From Polyangiaceae bacterium (lineage in GTDB: Bacteria > Myxococcota_A > Polyangia > Polyangiales > Polyangiaceae): a DNA stretch of 64,000 nucleotides. The translations under genes and the position numbers were made by a program. Positions 17,958 to 26,234 of this stretch are shown here, piece by piece. Under the pieces are notes generated by a model. That model searched no databases. It was given only the letters and a program-made list of their open reading frames with translations, and was not told where the DNA came from. The stretch is from positions 32,817 through 96,816 of the forward strand of contig JADLEQ010000041.1 of NCBI GenBank assembly GCA_020846005.1, in the 5' to 3' direction. Position 1 is the stretch's first letter. Each line of letters begins with the position of its first letter.

Positions 17958-20849
17958 GTGATACCGGGATTCGGCAAGCAGTCGGTGCTGATCGGAGCGG
18001 CGCCGCACGCGGACGTACAGCTCGTGGGGCCGGGCGTGGCCGCCGAGCACGCGCGGGTGTCGCTCGAGGGCGGCGTGGCGATGCTGATGCCCTTGGCGCC
18101 CGGCGTGTCCGTCCACGGTGCCCCCGTCGCGCCCGGGGCGCCGGTCCCGTTCGACTTCCACGCGCAGATCCACGTAGCTCAGCTCCCCGTCCCGACGACA
18201 CACCCCGCGTTCGCCCTGATGCTGATGCAGCGCGGGCAGGCGGCCCCGACACCGGGGCGGCTCGCGATCGGCCGCGACGCCACGCGGTGCCACCTGGTCC
18301 TCGCGCATTCGAGCGTGTCGGGCCTACACGCCACCTTGACGACCGAGCCGCTCGCCCTGGTGGACGAGGGCTCGTCGACGGGCACCTGGGTCGGGCAAAC
18401 CAAACTCGAGCCGGGGCGGCCGCTGGCGCTCACCCCGGGAGGGATGGCCGCCATCGGGCCCGTCCCCATCTCGACCGAGCTCGCCCGCGAGCTGCTCGCG
18501 GCGCTGGGCGCGGCCCCGGCGGCCGCCGCCGGGCCGTCCAAGCCGAAGCATCGCACCGTGATCGGTCAGGTGCAGATGGGCGCCGCGGGCGCCGCCTCCA
18601 AGACGATCGGGCGCACGCCGGACAACGACATCGTCGTCCCCCACGCTCAGGTCTCGAGCAAGCACGCCGTGCTGCACGAGATCGGCGGCCAGCTCTTCCT
18701 TGAGGATCGCGGCAGCGCGAACGGCACCTACGTGCGCGGCGCGCGGATCCCGCCGGGGCAGCGCGTCCCCGTGCAGAACGGCGAGAAGGTGTTCGTCGGA
18801 CCGATGCCGGTGCTCCTGCAGGTGCAGGATCGCCAGATCGCCGTCGTGGTCGAGGACCACTCGGGCGATTGGGCAGGCCGCCCACTGTACGAGATCGAGG
18901 CGTGGGATCTGGTCGTCCAGGTGCCCGATCGAGACGACTCCAGCCGCCTGAAGACGCTGCTCGACCACGTGAGCTTCAAGGCGCTCCCGGGCGATCTCAT
19001 CGCGTTGATGGGCCCGAGCGGCGCCGGCAAGACGACGCTCCTCCTCACGCTGAACGGCTATCTCCCGCCCACGGCGGGTCAGGTCCGCATCAACGGAGAG
19101 GACCTCTACGCCATCTTCGACGCGCTCCGCGGGTCGATCGGGTACGTCCCGCAAGACGACATCGTCCACCCGGAGCTGACGGTCTGGGAGGCGGTCCGCT
19201 ACAGCGCGCGGTTCCGCCTCCCCCCAGACTACTCGGACGATGAGATCGATCGGAGGGTCGCCACCACGCTCGCGCAGCTCGGGCTGGAGTCGGTGCAGCA
19301 CCTCCAGATCGGGAAGCCCGAGAAGAAGATCCTCTCCGGCGGTCAGCGCAAGCGCGTCAACATCGCGATGGAGCTCGTCACCGACCCGGTGATCATGTTC
19401 CTCGATGAGCCCACGAGCGGCCTCGCCGCGGACGACACCTCGGCGCTGGTGAGCCTCCTCGCGGAACTCGCCCGGTCGACCGGAAAGACGATCATCTGCA
19501 CGATCCACCAGCCGGCCAAGGACGAGTACGAGAAGTTCAACCTCGCGTTGATCCTGGGCCAGGGCGGCATCCCGATCTACTTCGGACCGACGCAGGACGG
19601 CTACCGGTTCTTCGGCGGCTTCCTCGAGCGCAAGGGGCGCGCGAACGGCATCGACAACCCGCGCGACATGTTCGACATGCTCAACCAGCGGGAGCGGGAC
19701 GCTGCCGAGGCCCTGCGGGCACAGAACCCGAACGTGCAGCGCGTCGAGATCCGTGAGGCCGCCGCGCGCGCCTGGAACCAGGAGTTCTACGCGCCCAGTA
19801 GCGCCTTCTTCAACGCGATGTACTCGGGCCGTCGCGCGATTGGGTCCGGCACCAGCCAGCAGGGCGTGCCTCGCCGCCGGCCCAGCACGTCGGGGCAGTT
19901 CGGCCTGCTGCTCAGCCGGTACTTCCGGGTGAAGACGCGAGACGTGAGCGGCACCGTGATCATGCTCGCGCAGGCGCCCATCATCGGCGTGCTCCTCGCC
20001 CTGGTGTTCGGCGGCCAGAAGGACGCCGTCCCCTACTGGTGCCTCGGGGCTCTGCAAGAGCTCGCGCGCAAGGCCGGCGGGGCCGGCGGCGACGTGCTGG
20101 GCGGGCTCACGCCCACCGCCGATCACTCGGGCGCGCTGTTCTTCCTCGTCGTCTCCGCGGTGTGGTTCGGGACGAGCAACGCCGCCCGGGAGATCGTCAG
20201 CGAGCGGGCCATCTACCTGCGCGAGCGCATGGTGAACCTGAAGCTCCTGAATTACGTGCTGTCGAAGTTCCTGTTGCTGAGCGCGTTCTGCGTCGTGCAG
20301 TGCACGGTGCTGCTCGGCATCGTGTTCTTCGCCCTGGGGTTCCACGGGGGGCCTCAGGCGTTCGGGATCGAGCTCGCGGTGCTGATCGTCACCGCGATGA
20401 ATTCCGTGGCCATCGGCCTCCTGCTCTCGACGCTGGTCATGAGCGCGGAGGCGGCGATGGCGCTCACGCCCATCGCGCTCATCCCTCAGGTGGTGCTCGG
20501 CGGGCTCATGGTGCCCATCACCACCAACCCGCTGCTCGAGTACCCCATGTACGCGGTGCCCGCCCGCTGGGGGTTCCAGGGGGTGGTCGCGCATGAGCGG
20601 GCCGCGGTGGCGCGGGACCCGTCCTGGGTCATCGACCTCAAGCGCCCCGATCTGACCAGCGCATCGGATTTCGTGACGGGAGGGCGCTTCGAGTGCGCGA
20701 CGGCGCAGATGGCGAGCATGGACCTGAACGGCGCGTGGGGCTTCACGACGCACGATCTGCCGTGGCTTCCGCCCGCGGTGCTCGCAGGCATGATGGGCGT
20801 GGTGCTCATCGGCATCCTCATCATCCTGAAGCGGCGCGACCGCATCTGA
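17958..20849 (+). CDS. ABC transporter with three N-terminal FHA modules (FHA-ATPase-permease in one chain)
   Basis: 963 residues from GTG 17958. FHA-like modules occur at about 9-60 (degenerate), 99-165 (AIGRDATRC, SGLHATL, DEGSSTGTWVG) and 212-285 (TIGRTPDNDIV, SSKHAVL, DRGSANGTYV). The ATPase follows with Walker A GPSGAGKTT (near 352), ILSGGQRKRV (near 459), Walker B IMFLDEPTSGL and TIHQP. The C-terminal third is an ABC-2-type permease of about six hydrophobic segments. The architecture is that of ABCG-like half-transporters, which act as dimers; the cargo is unknown. FHA modules suggest control by phosphothreonine partners, fitting the PP2C and FHA genes just upstream. Confidence 0.9.
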   Translation: MIPGFGKQSVLIGAAPHADVQLVGPGVAAEHARVSLEGGVAMLMPLAPGVSVHGAPVAPGAPVPFDFHAQIHVAQLPVPTTHPAFALMLMQRGQAAPTPGRLAIGRDATRCHLVLAHSSVSGLHATLTTEPLALVDEGSSTGTWVGQTKLEPGRPLALTPGGMAAIGPVPISTELARELLAALGAAPAAAAGPSKPKHRTVIGQVQMGAAGAASKTIGRTPDNDIVVPHAQVSSKHAVLHEIGGQLFLEDRGSANGTYVRGARIPPGQRVPVQNGEKVFVGPMPVLLQVQDRQIAVVVEDHSGDWAGRPLYEIEAWDLVVQVPDRDDSSRLKTLLDHVSFKALPGDLIALMGPSGAGKTTLLLTLNGYLPPTAGQVRINGEDLYAIFDALRGSIGYVPQDDIVHPELTVWEAVRYSARFRLPPDYSDDEIDRRVATTLAQLGLESVQHLQIGKPEKKILSGGQRKRVNIAMELVTDPVIMFLDEPTSGLAADDTSALVSLLAELARSTGKTIICTIHQPAKDEYEKFNLALILGQGGIPIYFGPTQDGYRFFGGFLERKGRANGIDNPRDMFDMLNQRERDAAEALRAQNPNVQRVEIREAAARAWNQEFYAPSSAFFNAMYSGRRAIGSGTSQQGVPRRRPSTSGQFGLLLSRYFRVKTRDVSGTVIMLAQAPIIGVLLALVFGGQKDAVPYWCLGALQELARKAGGAGGDVLGGLTPTADHSGALFFLVVSAVWFGTSNAAREIVSERAIYLRERMVNLKLLNYVLSKFLLLSAFCVVQCTVLLGIVFFALGFHGGPQAFGIELAVLIVTAMNSVAIGLLLSTLVMSAEAAMALTPIALIPQVVLGGLMVPITTNPLLEYPMYAVPARWGFQGVVAHERAAVARDPSWVIDLKRPDLTSASDFVTGGRFECATAQMASMDLNGAWGFTTHDLPWLPPAVLAGMMGVVLIGILIILKRRDRI

Positions 20850-20895
20850 GCGCCGGGCCGCCCGCGTGGCCAGACGCCTGGCGTCGGCGCGCGCC

Positions 20896-22998
20896 TCAGC
20901 GCGGGAAGGCCGCGGGGTTTCCGCCGTCTACCGTGACGACACAGCCGGTGGTCGCCTCGGCGCGCGCGAGCCAGCCGAACGCCTCGGCGACGTCCTCCGC
21001 GAGCGTCTCGCGGGCGAGGAGGTTCTGGCGGAAGTACTCGTCGGGGGTGAGCCCACGCGCCTTCGCGCGCGCCTCGAGCACGCCGCCGCCGAACAGCGGC
21101 GTCCGGATCCGATCAGCGTTCACGGCGTTGGAGCGGATCCCGTGGCGCGCAGCGTCGATCGCGTACTGGCGCATGAGGGCGACGAGGCCCGCCTTCGCCA
21201 CGGCGTACGGCCCGAACTCGGGGCCCGGCGCGAACGCGCTCTTGCTGGCGTTGAACAGCAGGCAGCCGCCGAGGCCCTGCGCGGCCATGGCCTCGACGCA
21301 CGCTCGCGCCACGCGCTGGTGCGCGAGCAGGTTCACCTCGATCGAGGCCTCGAGCGCCGTGGCCCCCGCCGGCGTGTGCAGGAGCCCGGACGGGGCCGTC
21401 CCCGCGTTCGACACGAGCAGGTCGAGCCCGCCGAAGGCGTCGACCACCGCGCCCACGATCTCACTGATCGCGTCCGGCGAGGTCACGTCCCCCGCCGCCC
21501 GCGCCACCCGTCCCCCGTGCCGCCCCGCGAGCGAAGCGTACGACTCCTCCAGGCGGGCGGCGTCGCGGTCGGTGAGCAGCACGTGCGCCCCGAGCTCGAG
21601 CAGGTGCGCCGCGGTGGCGAGCCCGATGCCGCCGGCAGCCCCGGTCACGAGCGCGGTCCGCCCGCCGAGCGGCGGAGCCGCGCCCTTGCCGAGCTTCGCT
21701 TGCTCCAGGCTCCAGTACTCGACGTCGAAGAGATCGAGCGGCGCGACCGGGCGGTACTTCCCGGCGGCTCGGGCGTCGAGCATCACGCGCGCGTCGTGCG
21801 CGTAGACGTCGCCGGCGATCCGCGCGTCCGCGAGCGTCGCGCCGAGCGCGAGCGCGCCGACCCCGGGGACGACCACGATCCGCGGCAGGGGATCGAGCGG
21901 CTTCACGTCGCGGGCACGCGCGGCTCGCGCGGTGGCGACGTACTCCGCGTAGCGCTCCCCGAACTCGGCGATGGTGCGCTCGACGGCGGCGCGCAGATCC
22001 GCGCCGGACGGGAGCTCGAGCCACGCGGGCCACGGCTTGACGCGGATCACGTGGTCCGGCGTAGCGGGGCCCGTCTCCGCCAGGGCGCGGCCCTCGGGGT
22101 GGGCGGCGAGCGCGAGGATCTCCGGCTCGCTCCGCCACGCGCCGACGAGGCGCCGGCCCCCGGCCGCTCGCGCCAGCGCGCCGCGCACGATCGGCGACAG
22201 CTCGCGCTGCGTCGCGCGCCGCTCGCGTTCGCCGGACGTGAGCGATGCCATCGGGGCCGCCACGGGCTGGGGGGGCTCGGCACTCGCGGCGAGGAGCGTC
22301 CACCGCCCGTGCCGCGCCTCCAGCCACCGCTCCGCCGCGGCGACGGCCTCGATCATGCGCTCGTAGCTCTCTCGCGCGGTCGCGCCCCAGGTGAAGATGC
22401 CGTGCTGACCGAGCACCAGGACCCCCGCGGCTTCGAGCGCTCCCCCGAGCGCGACGACGGCCCGAGCGAGCACGAAGCCAGGCATGACATACGGGACATA
22501 GGCCGCGCCGGTCCCCCAGATCTCACCCACGATCTCCGCCGCGCCCGGCTGATCGAGGACGGCGAGGACTGCGTCGGCGTGGGTGTGGTCGACGTAGCGG
22601 GCGGGGATCCAGGCGTGGAGGAGCGCCTCCACGCTGGGAGTGGGGCTCGCGGGATCGAGCATCTGCGCCCGGAGCGCGCGCACCATCTGCTCGTCGGAGA
22701 GGGCCTCGAGCGCGCACAGGCGACGGAGCGGCTCGAGCCGGCAGGCCGGGAACCCGCGCGGGTCGATCGTCGCGAGATCGTGCCCGCTGCCCTTCACGTA
22801 CAGCACCTCGACCGGCGAGCCGTCGACCTCCCGCGCGGACGCCTTCACGCTGGTGTTGCCCCCGCCGTGGAGGACGAGCGCCGGGTCCTGCCCGAGGAGC
22901 CGGGAGGTGTACACACGGAGAGCGAGCGCCTCGCCCCACGCGGGGGCGTAGGCGGCGACGGCGGCCTCGGCCTCGGCCTGAGCGTATCGGGGCACCAT
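20896..22998 (-). CDS. Bifunctional class II aldolase / short-chain dehydrogenase (rhamnulose-1-phosphate aldolase/lactaldehyde dehydrogenase type)
   Basis: 700 residues. The N-terminal half is a class II aldolase (LVLHGGGNTSVK, YVKGSGHDLATID, DHTHADAVL for metal binding). The C-terminal part from about residue 430 is a Rossmann-fold short-chain dehydrogenase, with LVTGAAGGIGLATAAHL, LVSNAGTA, catalytic YAVAK and a normal C-terminus. In characterised relatives the aldolase cleaves rhamnulose-1-phosphate to dihydroxyacetone phosphate and lactaldehyde, and the dehydrogenase oxidises the latter. No other rhamnose genes are nearby, so the sugar is uncertain. TAGAGT ends 7 bases before the ATG. 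It converges on the FHA-ABC gene. Confidence 0.88.
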   Translation of the reverse strand: MVPRYAQAEAEAAVAAYAPAWGEALALRVYTSRLLGQDPALVLHGGGNTSVKASAREVDGSPVEVLYVKGSGHDLATIDPRGFPACRLEPLRRLCALEALSDEQMVRALRAQMLDPASPTPSVEALLHAWIPARYVDHTHADAVLAVLDQPGAAEIVGEIWGTGAAYVPYVMPGFVLARAVVALGGALEAAGVLVLGQHGIFTWGATARESYERMIEAVAAAERWLEARHGRWTLLAASAEPPQPVAAPMASLTSGERERRATQRELSPIVRGALARAAGGRRLVGAWRSEPEILALAAHPEGRALAETGPATPDHVIRVKPWPAWLELPSGADLRAAVERTIAEFGERYAEYVATARAARARDVKPLDPLPRIVVVPGVGALALGATLADARIAGDVYAHDARVMLDARAAGKYRPVAPLDLFDVEYWSLEQAKLGKGAAPPLGGRTALVTGAAGGIGLATAAHLLELGAHVLLTDRDAARLEESYASLAGRHGGRVARAAGDVTSPDAISEIVGAVVDAFGGLDLLVSNAGTAPSGLLHTPAGATALEASIEVNLLAHQRVARACVEAMAAQGLGGCLLFNASKSAFAPGPEFGPYAVAKAGLVALMRQYAIDAARHGIRSNAVNADRIRTPLFGGGVLEARAKARGLTPDEYFRQNLLARETLAEDVAEAFGWLARAEATTGCVVTVDGGNPAAFPR

Positions 22999-23005
22999 GC
23001 GCGCG

Positions 23006-23035
23006 ACTCTAGTGCGGGCGCGGGGGGGGAGTCAC
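23006..23035 (-). promoter_or_regulatory. Promoter of the aldolase/dehydrogenase gene
   Basis: Minus strand: -35 GTGACT (23035-23030), 18-base spacer, -10 TAGAGT (23011-23006), then 7 bases to ATG 22998. Predicted leaderless. Confidence 0.5.
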
Positions 23036-23071
23036 GCCGCGCGCCCGGCTGCCGAACGGCGGCCGACCTGG

Positions 23072-23077
23072 TACGTT
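23072..23077 (+). promoter_or_regulatory. -10-like box deciding the smpB start
   Basis: TACGTT ends 7 bases before GTG 23085. The alternative TTG at 23076 lies inside this box and is unlikely to be the start. Confidence 0.45.
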
Positions 23078-23084
23078 GAGCGGC

Positions 23085-23570
23085 GTGAGCCAGCGTTCCG
23101 CCGCACCCCAGCAGGGGGATCGCCTCGTCGCGCGCAATCGCCGCGCGAGCTTCGACTATGAGCTCGGCGACGCCTACGAGGCCGGGCTGGTGTTGATCGG
23201 CAGCGAGGTGCGCGCCCTGCGGACGGGCAGCGCCGATCTCTCCGACGCATGGGTCCGCCTCGGCCGCGCGGGCGAGGCGTGGCTCGAGGGCATGCGGATC
23301 CCGCCGCTGAACCACGCGGCGTTCGGGCACGAGGAGCGACGGCCGCGCAAGCTATTGCTCCACGCCGAGCAGATCGAGCGACTGCGGGCGGCCGTCGAGA
23401 AGGACGGCCTCACCGTCGTCGCGACCAAGTGTTACTTCAAGTCGAACCGGGCGAAGGTCGAGATCGCGCTCGCCCGCGGCAAGAAGAAGCACGACAAGCG
23501 CCAGGCGACCCGCGCCAAGGATGCCGAGCGCGAGGCCCGCCAGGCGATGCGGCGGGGCAGAGATCGATGA
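23085..23570 (+). CDS. smpB: SsrA-binding protein SmpB
   Basis: 161 residues. It shows the SmpB pattern: VARNRRASFDYELGDAYEAG, LIGSEVRALRTG, LSDAWVRL, RPRKLLLHAEQIERL, YFKSNRAKVEIALARGKKKHDKR, then a basic tail. SmpB delivers tmRNA to stalled ribosomes. GTG 23085 is preferred because a -10-like TACGTT lies 7 bases upstream. Its stop overlaps the ATG of the next gene (ATGA at 23567-23570), so the two are coupled. The tmRNA gene itself is not in the window. Confidence 0.93.
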   Translation: MSQRSAAPQQGDRLVARNRRASFDYELGDAYEAGLVLIGSEVRALRTGSADLSDAWVRLGRAGEAWLEGMRIPPLNHAAFGHEERRPRKLLLHAEQIERLRAAVEKDGLTVVATKCYFKSNRAKVEIALARGKKKHDKRQATRAKDAEREARQAMRRGRDR

Positions 23571-23962
23571 GCGCCCGGCCCGCGGACACCGCGACCCGAG
23601 GGGAGTGGCTCGCGCTCACGGGCGGCGGCGAAGCGCGCGCTCTCGATCTCAGCGGGGACCGCGTGGCGCTGGAGGCCTCGCGCGCCTTCCCCCCGGGCGC
23701 TCCGCTCGGTCTCGCGCTCCCGGGGCTCGCCTCGCCGCTGCGCGTGAAGGTGCGCGGCAGCCGCCGGACGGGCGCCGGGCGCTACCTCGTGGAGGGGCGA
23801 CTCGTGAGCGCCACGCGCGAGGCGCGGGAGCGTCTCGCCGCGCTCAGCGCGCGACCTGCCGGCCCGGCGCCGGGCGACGCTCAGGTGTCGGCGCCCGCGT
23901 CCGCTGCGCCGGCCGAACCCGCCGCGCCCGACGCGCCGCCCGATCCGGACGCGCCGCTCTGA
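23567..23962 (+). CDS. Small protein, possibly a degenerate PilZ-like barrel
   Basis: 131 residues, ATG overlapping the smpB stop. Residues about 12-95 alternate hydrophobic strands (ARALDLSGDRVALEASRAF, LRVKVRGSRRTGAGRYLVEG, RLVSATREARERL) in a way that recalls a PilZ barrel. The c-di-GMP-binding RxxxR / DxSxxG residues are not seen, so this is tentative. The last 35 residues are Ala/Pro-rich. The final 82 bases overlap, tail to tail, the 3' end of the lipoprotein gene on the other strand. Confidence 0.55.
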   Translation: MSARPADTATRGEWLALTGGGEARALDLSGDRVALEASRAFPPGAPLGLALPGLASPLRVKVRGSRRTGAGRYLVEGRLVSATREARERLAALSARPAGPAPGDAQVSAPASAAPAEPAAPDAPPDPDAPL

Positions 23963-24549
23963 CCACCCGCGCCCGCGGAGGCGTCCGCCCCGGCGTCGCT
24001 CGCGCCACCACCGCCCGAGCCGCTCACACCGCCGCCAGCGCCGGACGTGCCCCCGGCTCCGGACGCCCCGCTCGCGCCGCTCGTCCCGCCGGCGCCCGAA
24101 GCACCGCTCGCGCCAGCCGCAGCGTCTACGCCCGAGTCCGCGCCCGACGCGCCGCCGCCGCCCCCGGCTCCGGCGCCCCCGCAGCTCGCCCGCGGGATCG
24201 CGGTCAGGATGCACCGGCGCTGCTCGAAGTCGGTACAGCGGTCGTACTCGAAGATGTACGCGACGCAGGCGTCGACGGTCGCTTGATCGTAGTCGAAGCA
24301 GTCGCCCCCCGCAGGGCGGATGTAGCCAGGACAGGCCGCTCGGGTGAGCGCGCCGCAGTGGAGCTTCGTGCTCTGCTGGTCCTCCGCCGCCACGATCGCC
24401 GAGCACGCCGCGTCCTCCCCGACCGCCGCGCCGCTTCCGGGCGGCTGGTAGGTGCCGCGGCGAGAGTCGATCACGTCACCCGTCTCCTCCGTCGGCGTGC
24501 AGGCGACGGCCACGAGCGCGGCCCAGGCGAGGGTGCGAAGCGTCGGCAT
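23881..24549 (-). CDS. Secreted lipoprotein with Cys-rich domain and Gly/Ser/Ala repeat tail
   Basis: 222 residues from ATG 24549. The signal peptide ends in a lipobox (LVAVAC). Residues about 45-120 hold several Cys residues (CSAIVAAEDQ, LHCGALTRAACPGYI, GGDCFDYDQA, YDRCTDFEQRRC) likely to form disulfides. The rest is a GASGAGG-type repeat region typical of surface lipoproteins in Polyangiaceae and relatives. A further ATG at 24558 is in frame, but it overlaps the -10-like TACGAT (24562-24557), which sits 7 bases from 24549. No enzymatic motif is seen. Confidence 0.68.
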   Translation of the reverse strand: MPTLRTLAWAALVAVACTPTEETGDVIDSRRGTYQPPGSGAAVGEDAACSAIVAAEDQQSTKLHCGALTRAACPGYIRPAGGDCFDYDQATVDACVAYIFEYDRCTDFEQRRCILTAIPRASCGGAGAGGGGGASGADSGVDAAAGASGASGAGGTSGASGASGAGGTSGAGGGVSGSGGGGASDAGADASAGAGGQSGASGSGGASGAAGSAGAADAGADT

Positions 24550-24556
24550 CCACCGC

Positions 24557-24585
24557 ATCGTACGCGAGGTCCGGGCGCTTGCCGA
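24557..24585 (-). promoter_or_regulatory. Promoter of the Cys-rich lipoprotein gene
   Basis: Minus strand: -35 TCGGCA (24585-24580), 17-base spacer, -10 TACGAT (24562-24557), 7 bases to ATG 24549. Confidence 0.5.
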
Positions 24586-24614
24586 GCCCTCGCCTCGGCG
24601 GCGGGCGGCCGCGG

Positions 24615-24644
24615 TTGACGCCCGCGCCGCGGCCGGGCTAGCGG
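24615..24644 (+). promoter_or_regulatory. Promoter of purH
   Basis: -35 TTGACG (24615-24620), 18-base spacer, -10 TAGCGG (24639-24644), then 7 bases to ATG 24652. One of the best promoter matches in the window, and predicted leaderless. Confidence 0.65.
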
Positions 24645-24651
24645 CCCGCCC

Positions 24652-26217
24652 ATGCCCCTCCGCCGCGCCCTCCTCTCCGTCTCCGACAAGACCGGCCTGG
24701 TCGAACTCGCCCGGGCCCTCGCGGCCCGCGGGACCGCCCTGCTCTCGACCGGGGGCACGCTGCGAGCCCTGGCGGACGCTGGCGTGCCGGTCACCGCGGT
24801 GGAGGCGTACACCGGTTCGCCGGAGGTGATGGACGGCCGAGTGAAGACGCTGCATCCGCGCGTGCACGGCGGCCTCCTCGCGCGCGAGGGGCACGACGAG
24901 GCCGACCTCGAGCGATTGGGCGCCGCCCCCATCGATCTCGTCGTCGTCAACCTCTACCCGTTCGAGGCGACGCTCGCACGCGGAGGCGCCGCGCACGACG
25001 AGCTCGTCGAGAACATCGACATCGGCGGCCCGAGCATGCTCCGCTCGGCCGCGAAGAACCACGCGCGCGTCGCGGTGCTGTGCGACCCGGCCGACTACCC
25101 GCTCGTCCTCGCGGAGCTCGAGGCGCATGGCGAGGTGACGCTCGCCACGAGGGAGCGCCTGGCCGCCAAGGCGTTCGCGCAGACGGCGGCCTACGACGCC
25201 GCGATCAGCGGCTGGCTCGGCGCGCGCGGCGAGGAGGACGGCTGGCCGCGGACACTCACCCTCCCCCTCCGCAAGGCCTACGGGCTCCGTTACGGGGAGA
25301 ACCCGCACCAGCGGGGCGCGTTCTACCAGGACCGCGGCGCGGCGCCGGGGACGCTCGCCCGAGCGACGAGCCTCGGCGCGGGCGCCAAGGAGCTCAGCTT
25401 CAACAACCTAGTCGACGTGGAGGCGGCGCTCGACGCCGTGCGAGACCACGAGGCGCCCGCGGCCGTCGTCGTCAAGCACGCGAGCCCGTGCGGCGTCGCG
25501 ACGGCCGCCGCGCTCGCCGACGCCTACGCCGCCGCGCGCGAGGCCGACGCGTTGAGCGCGTTCGGCGGGATCGTGGCGCTCAATCGCGCGGTGGACGAGC
25601 CGACGGCGCTGCTGCTCGCCGAGACGTTCCTCGAGTGCATCGTCGCCCCGTCGTTCTCCGAGCCGGCGCTGGCGATCCTCCGGAAGAAGTCCGCGCTTCG
25701 TCTCCTCGCCACGGGGGAGTGGCTGCCGCGTGACCACGAGGCGCTCGTCGCCAAGCGCGTGAGCGGCGGCTGGGCCGTGCAGTCACGCGACGCGACCGGT
25801 CCGGGGGAGGTCCGCGCCGGTCGCGTCGTGACGAAGCGTTCCCCGACGGCGGACGAGCTCGACGCGCTCGAGCTCGCCTGGATCGCGTGCAAGCACGTCC
25901 GCAGCAACGCCATCGTCCTCGCCGCCCGCGGCTCCACCCGCGGCGCGATGACGACGGTCGGGATCGGGGGCGGGCAGACGGCCCGGGTCCTCGCCGTGGA
26001 GATCGCTTGCCAGAAGGCCGGCGATCGCGCGCGGGGCGCCGTCCTCGCGTCCGACGCGTTCTTCCCCTTCCCCGACGGCCTCGAGGTCGCGATCCGCGCC
26101 GGCGTGACGGCCGTCGCGCAGCCCGGCGGGAGCAAGAAGGACGACGAGGTCATCGCGGCCGCCGACGCCGCCGGCCTCGCCATGGTCATGACCGGCGTAC
26201 GCCACTTCCGGCACTGA
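24652..26217 (+). CDS. purH: Bifunctional AICAR formyltransferase / IMP cyclohydrolase
   Basis: 521 residues, the normal PurH length. The N-terminal IMP cyclohydrolase domain shows LLSVSDKTGLVELARAL, STGGTLRAL, VKTLHPRVHGG and NIDIGGPSMLRSAAKNH. The transformylase domain has LRYGENPHQRGAFY, LSFNNLVDVEAAL, VVVKHASPCGVA, FPFPDGLEVA and a C-terminal MVMTGVRHFRH. It performs the last two steps of de novo IMP synthesis in the cytosol. A good promoter lies directly upstream. The M19 dipeptidase gene follows after 17 bases and may be co-transcribed. Confidence 0.95.
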   Translation: MPLRRALLSVSDKTGLVELARALAARGTALLSTGGTLRALADAGVPVTAVEAYTGSPEVMDGRVKTLHPRVHGGLLAREGHDEADLERLGAAPIDLVVVNLYPFEATLARGGAAHDELVENIDIGGPSMLRSAAKNHARVAVLCDPADYPLVLAELEAHGEVTLATRERLAAKAFAQTAAYDAAISGWLGARGEEDGWPRTLTLPLRKAYGLRYGENPHQRGAFYQDRGAAPGTLARATSLGAGAKELSFNNLVDVEAALDAVRDHEAPAAVVVKHASPCGVATAAALADAYAAAREADALSAFGGIVALNRAVDEPTALLLAETFLECIVAPSFSEPALAILRKKSALRLLATGEWLPRDHEALVAKRVSGGWAVQSRDATGPGEVRAGRVVTKRSPTADELDALELAWIACKHVRSNAIVLAARGSTRGAMTTVGIGGGQTARVLAVEIACQKAGDRARGAVLASDAFFPFPDGLEVAIRAGVTAVAQPGGSKKDDEVIAAADAAGLAMVMTGVRHFRH

Positions 26218-26234
26218 CGCGAGGCGAACCCGCG

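Noticed and set aside
20850..20895. Terminator between the FHA-ABC and aldolase genes
   Set aside because: Only a 5-bp GCCAG/CTGGC stem is visible, too weak to call.
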